Of a stretch of DNA of 64,000 nucleotides, positions 62,885 through 64,000 are shown piece by piece; the first letter of the stretch is position 1; every line of letters begins with the position of its first letter. Under the pieces are notes generated by a model. That model searched no databases. It worked only from the letters and a program-made list of their open reading frames with translations, and was not told the origin of the DNA. The stretch spans positions 62,001-126,000 of the forward strand of contig CAWEYC010000017.1 in assembly GCA_963813195.1 (NCBI GenBank). Direction: 5' to 3'. Source of the stretch: Roseiarcus sp963813195. Lineage in GTDB: Bacteria > Pseudomonadota > Alphaproteobacteria > Rhizobiales > Beijerinckiaceae. Made by a program: the position numbers and the translations under genes.

Positions 62885-64000
62885 ATGAAAATGATTGGCG
62901 TGGATGTCGGCGGCACTTTCACCGACATCGTCTACTGCGACATGGCCTCCAGTCAGGTGGCGATCCACAAGGTCTCGACCACGCCGGACGACCCGTCGCG
63001 GGCAATTCTCCAGGGCCTGAGCGAAATTTGCGCCGAGAACGGCGTCGCGCCCGAAGCGATCGATTATGTGCTTCACGGCACCACGACGGCGACGAACGCT
63101 GTGCTCGAGCACAAGGGCGCCCGCACGGGGATGGTGACGAACGAGGGCTTCCGCGACATCGTTCACATCGCTCGCCATCAGCGCGTCGAGCACTACTCCA
63201 TCATGCAGGAATTGCCTTGGCAGAATCGTCCGCTGGCGCCGCGCCGACACCGCAAGGTCGTGAAGGGGCGGCTGGTTCCGCCTCGCGGCGAGGAACTCGA
63301 GCCGCTCGACGAAGCCGACATCGTCGAGGCCGCGCGCGCCTTGAAGGCCGAGGGCGTCGAGGCGGTCGCGGTCTGCTTTTTGTTCTCGTATCTCAACCCG
63401 GCGCATGAGGACGAGGCGAAGCGGATTCTCGCTCGCGAACTGCCCGGCGTGTTCATTACCACCTCGTCCTCGGTCTCGCCGCAATTCCGGGAGTTCGAGC
63501 GCTTCACGACGGCGGCCTTGTGCGCTTTTGTAGGGCCGAAGATGCGCACCTATGTCGACCGACTGGACAAGTCCTTGCGGGACGCGGGCTTGCGCGCCGA
63601 TCTGCGCATCATGGCGTCGAACGGCGGCGTCGCGACCCCGGCGATGGTTTCCGAACGGCCCGTCGTGACCCTGCTGTCGGGGCTCGCCGCTGGCGTTCTC
63701 GGCGGCGCTTGGGTCGGCGAACTGAGCGGGCGGCGCAAGCTCATCACCTTCGACATAGGCGGCACCAGCGCGGACATCGGCCTCGTCGTCGACGGACGAT
63801 ACGCGGAAACCGATCCGCGCAGCACTTCCATCGCCGGCTTCCCATTGCTGATGCCGATGATCGACATTCATACGATCGGCGCCGGCGGCGGCTCGATCGC
63901 CTATGTCGACCAGGGCGGCGCCTTCCGCGTGGGCCCGCGCAGCGCGGGCGCCGTGCCCGGACCGGCCGCCTATGGCCGCGGCGGCGATCAGCCGACGGTG
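62885..64000 (+). CDS. hydantoinase/oxoprolinase family subunit A (runs off window)
   Basis: The first 372 residues of an ATP-dependent hydantoinase/oxoprolinase (HyuA type, usually about 690) are present. MKMIGVDVGGTFTDIVYCDM is the N-terminal phosphate loop, LHGTTTATNAVLEHKGARTG the second, and LITFDIGGTSADIGLVVDGR the ASKHA-type second phosphate loop. The reading frame continues at the end of the window. With a HyuB subunit expected downstream, the complex would open a hydantoin or lactam ring using ATP. The ATG follows AGAGGCTCGAGAAA. Confidence 0.92.
   Translation, partial: MKMIGVDVGGTFTDIVYCDMASSQVAIHKVSTTPDDPSRAILQGLSEICAENGVAPEAIDYVLHGTTTATNAVLEHKGARTGMVTNEGFRDIVHIARHQRVEHYSIMQELPWQNRPLAPRRHRKVVKGRLVPPRGEELEPLDEADIVEAARALKAEGVEAVAVCFLFSYLNPAHEDEAKRILARELPGVFITTSSSVSPQFREFERFTTAALCAFVGPKMRTYVDRLDKSLRDAGLRADLRIMASNGGVATPAMVSERPVVTLLSGLAAGVLGGAWVGELSGRRKLITFDIGGTSADIGLVVDGRYAETDPRSTSIAGFPLLMPMIDIHTIGAGGGSIAYVDQGGAFRVGPRSAGAVPGPAAYGRGGDQPTV

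Overview
The window is GC-rich chromosomal DNA from an alphaproteobacterium, most likely a member of the Hyphomicrobiales (Rhizobiales). The evidence is the gene order pyrC-like/plsY/dprA, an alphaproteobacterial ornithine decarboxylase with a long structured leader, Irr-type iron boxes and the general protein content. I cannot name the genus. The housekeeping genes are intact, but several accessory genes carry frameshifts or internal deletions.

Layout. 1-7.8 kb: an iron-acquisition locus read leftward (OprB-type porin, secreted beta-propeller, EfeB-type DyP peroxidase, two small cupredoxins, FTR1 permease, exported protein). It is preceded by two tandem Irr/ICE-like palindromes. 8.2-10.5 kb: speF-type leader, ornithine decarboxylase and a GNAT acetyltransferase. 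10.6-16.1 kb: a leftward fluoride-response operon. It starts with a crcB-motif (fluoride) riboswitch, followed by a frameshifted cation/proton antiporter, a universal stress protein, a FluC/CrcB channel, a DUF190 protein, and two MutS-like ATPases of which the first is a truncated, multiply frameshifted pseudogene. 16.2-25 kb: SohB-type protease, GGDEF-EAL protein, EttA, a large membrane protein, tRNA-Ser and an internally deleted GST gene. 25.7-34.9 kb: histone H1-like protein, a stretch with three hairpins and a terminator (possible sRNA), gatB/gatA/gatC, ruvX, dprA, plsY, a dihydroorotase-like gene lacking its HxH metal motif, and tRNA-Arg.

34.9-37.6 kb: a small island next to tRNA-Arg with a Tox-REase-5 polymorphic toxin and an Imm52-type immunity protein. 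It lies between two copies of a 13-bp sequence from the tRNA 3' end. 37.8-41.6 kb: a SNF2-family ATPase (two frameshifts as read) coupled to a SWIM zinc-finger protein. 41.8-52.8 kb: a region dominated by exported proteins of unknown function: four Cys-rich proteins (one broken), an M16 metallopeptidase, a proline/glutamine repeat protein and a caspase-fold protein whose catalytic His and Cys are replaced by Tyr and Ala. A winged-helix regulator is divergent from this set. 53-55.4 kb: a scarred mobile-type zone (DUF736, oligopeptide-ABC ATPase remnant, a short dispersed repeat).

55.5-64 kb: a nitrogen-compound catabolic cluster: M20 amidohydrolase, DHCW-motif cupin, ureidoglycolate lyase, a sugar-type (CUT2) ABC transporter, a hydantoinase/carbamoylase-family amidase and the start of a hydantoinase/oxoprolinase subunit. 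Together they suggest uptake and stepwise hydrolysis of a ureide or hydantoin-like compound.
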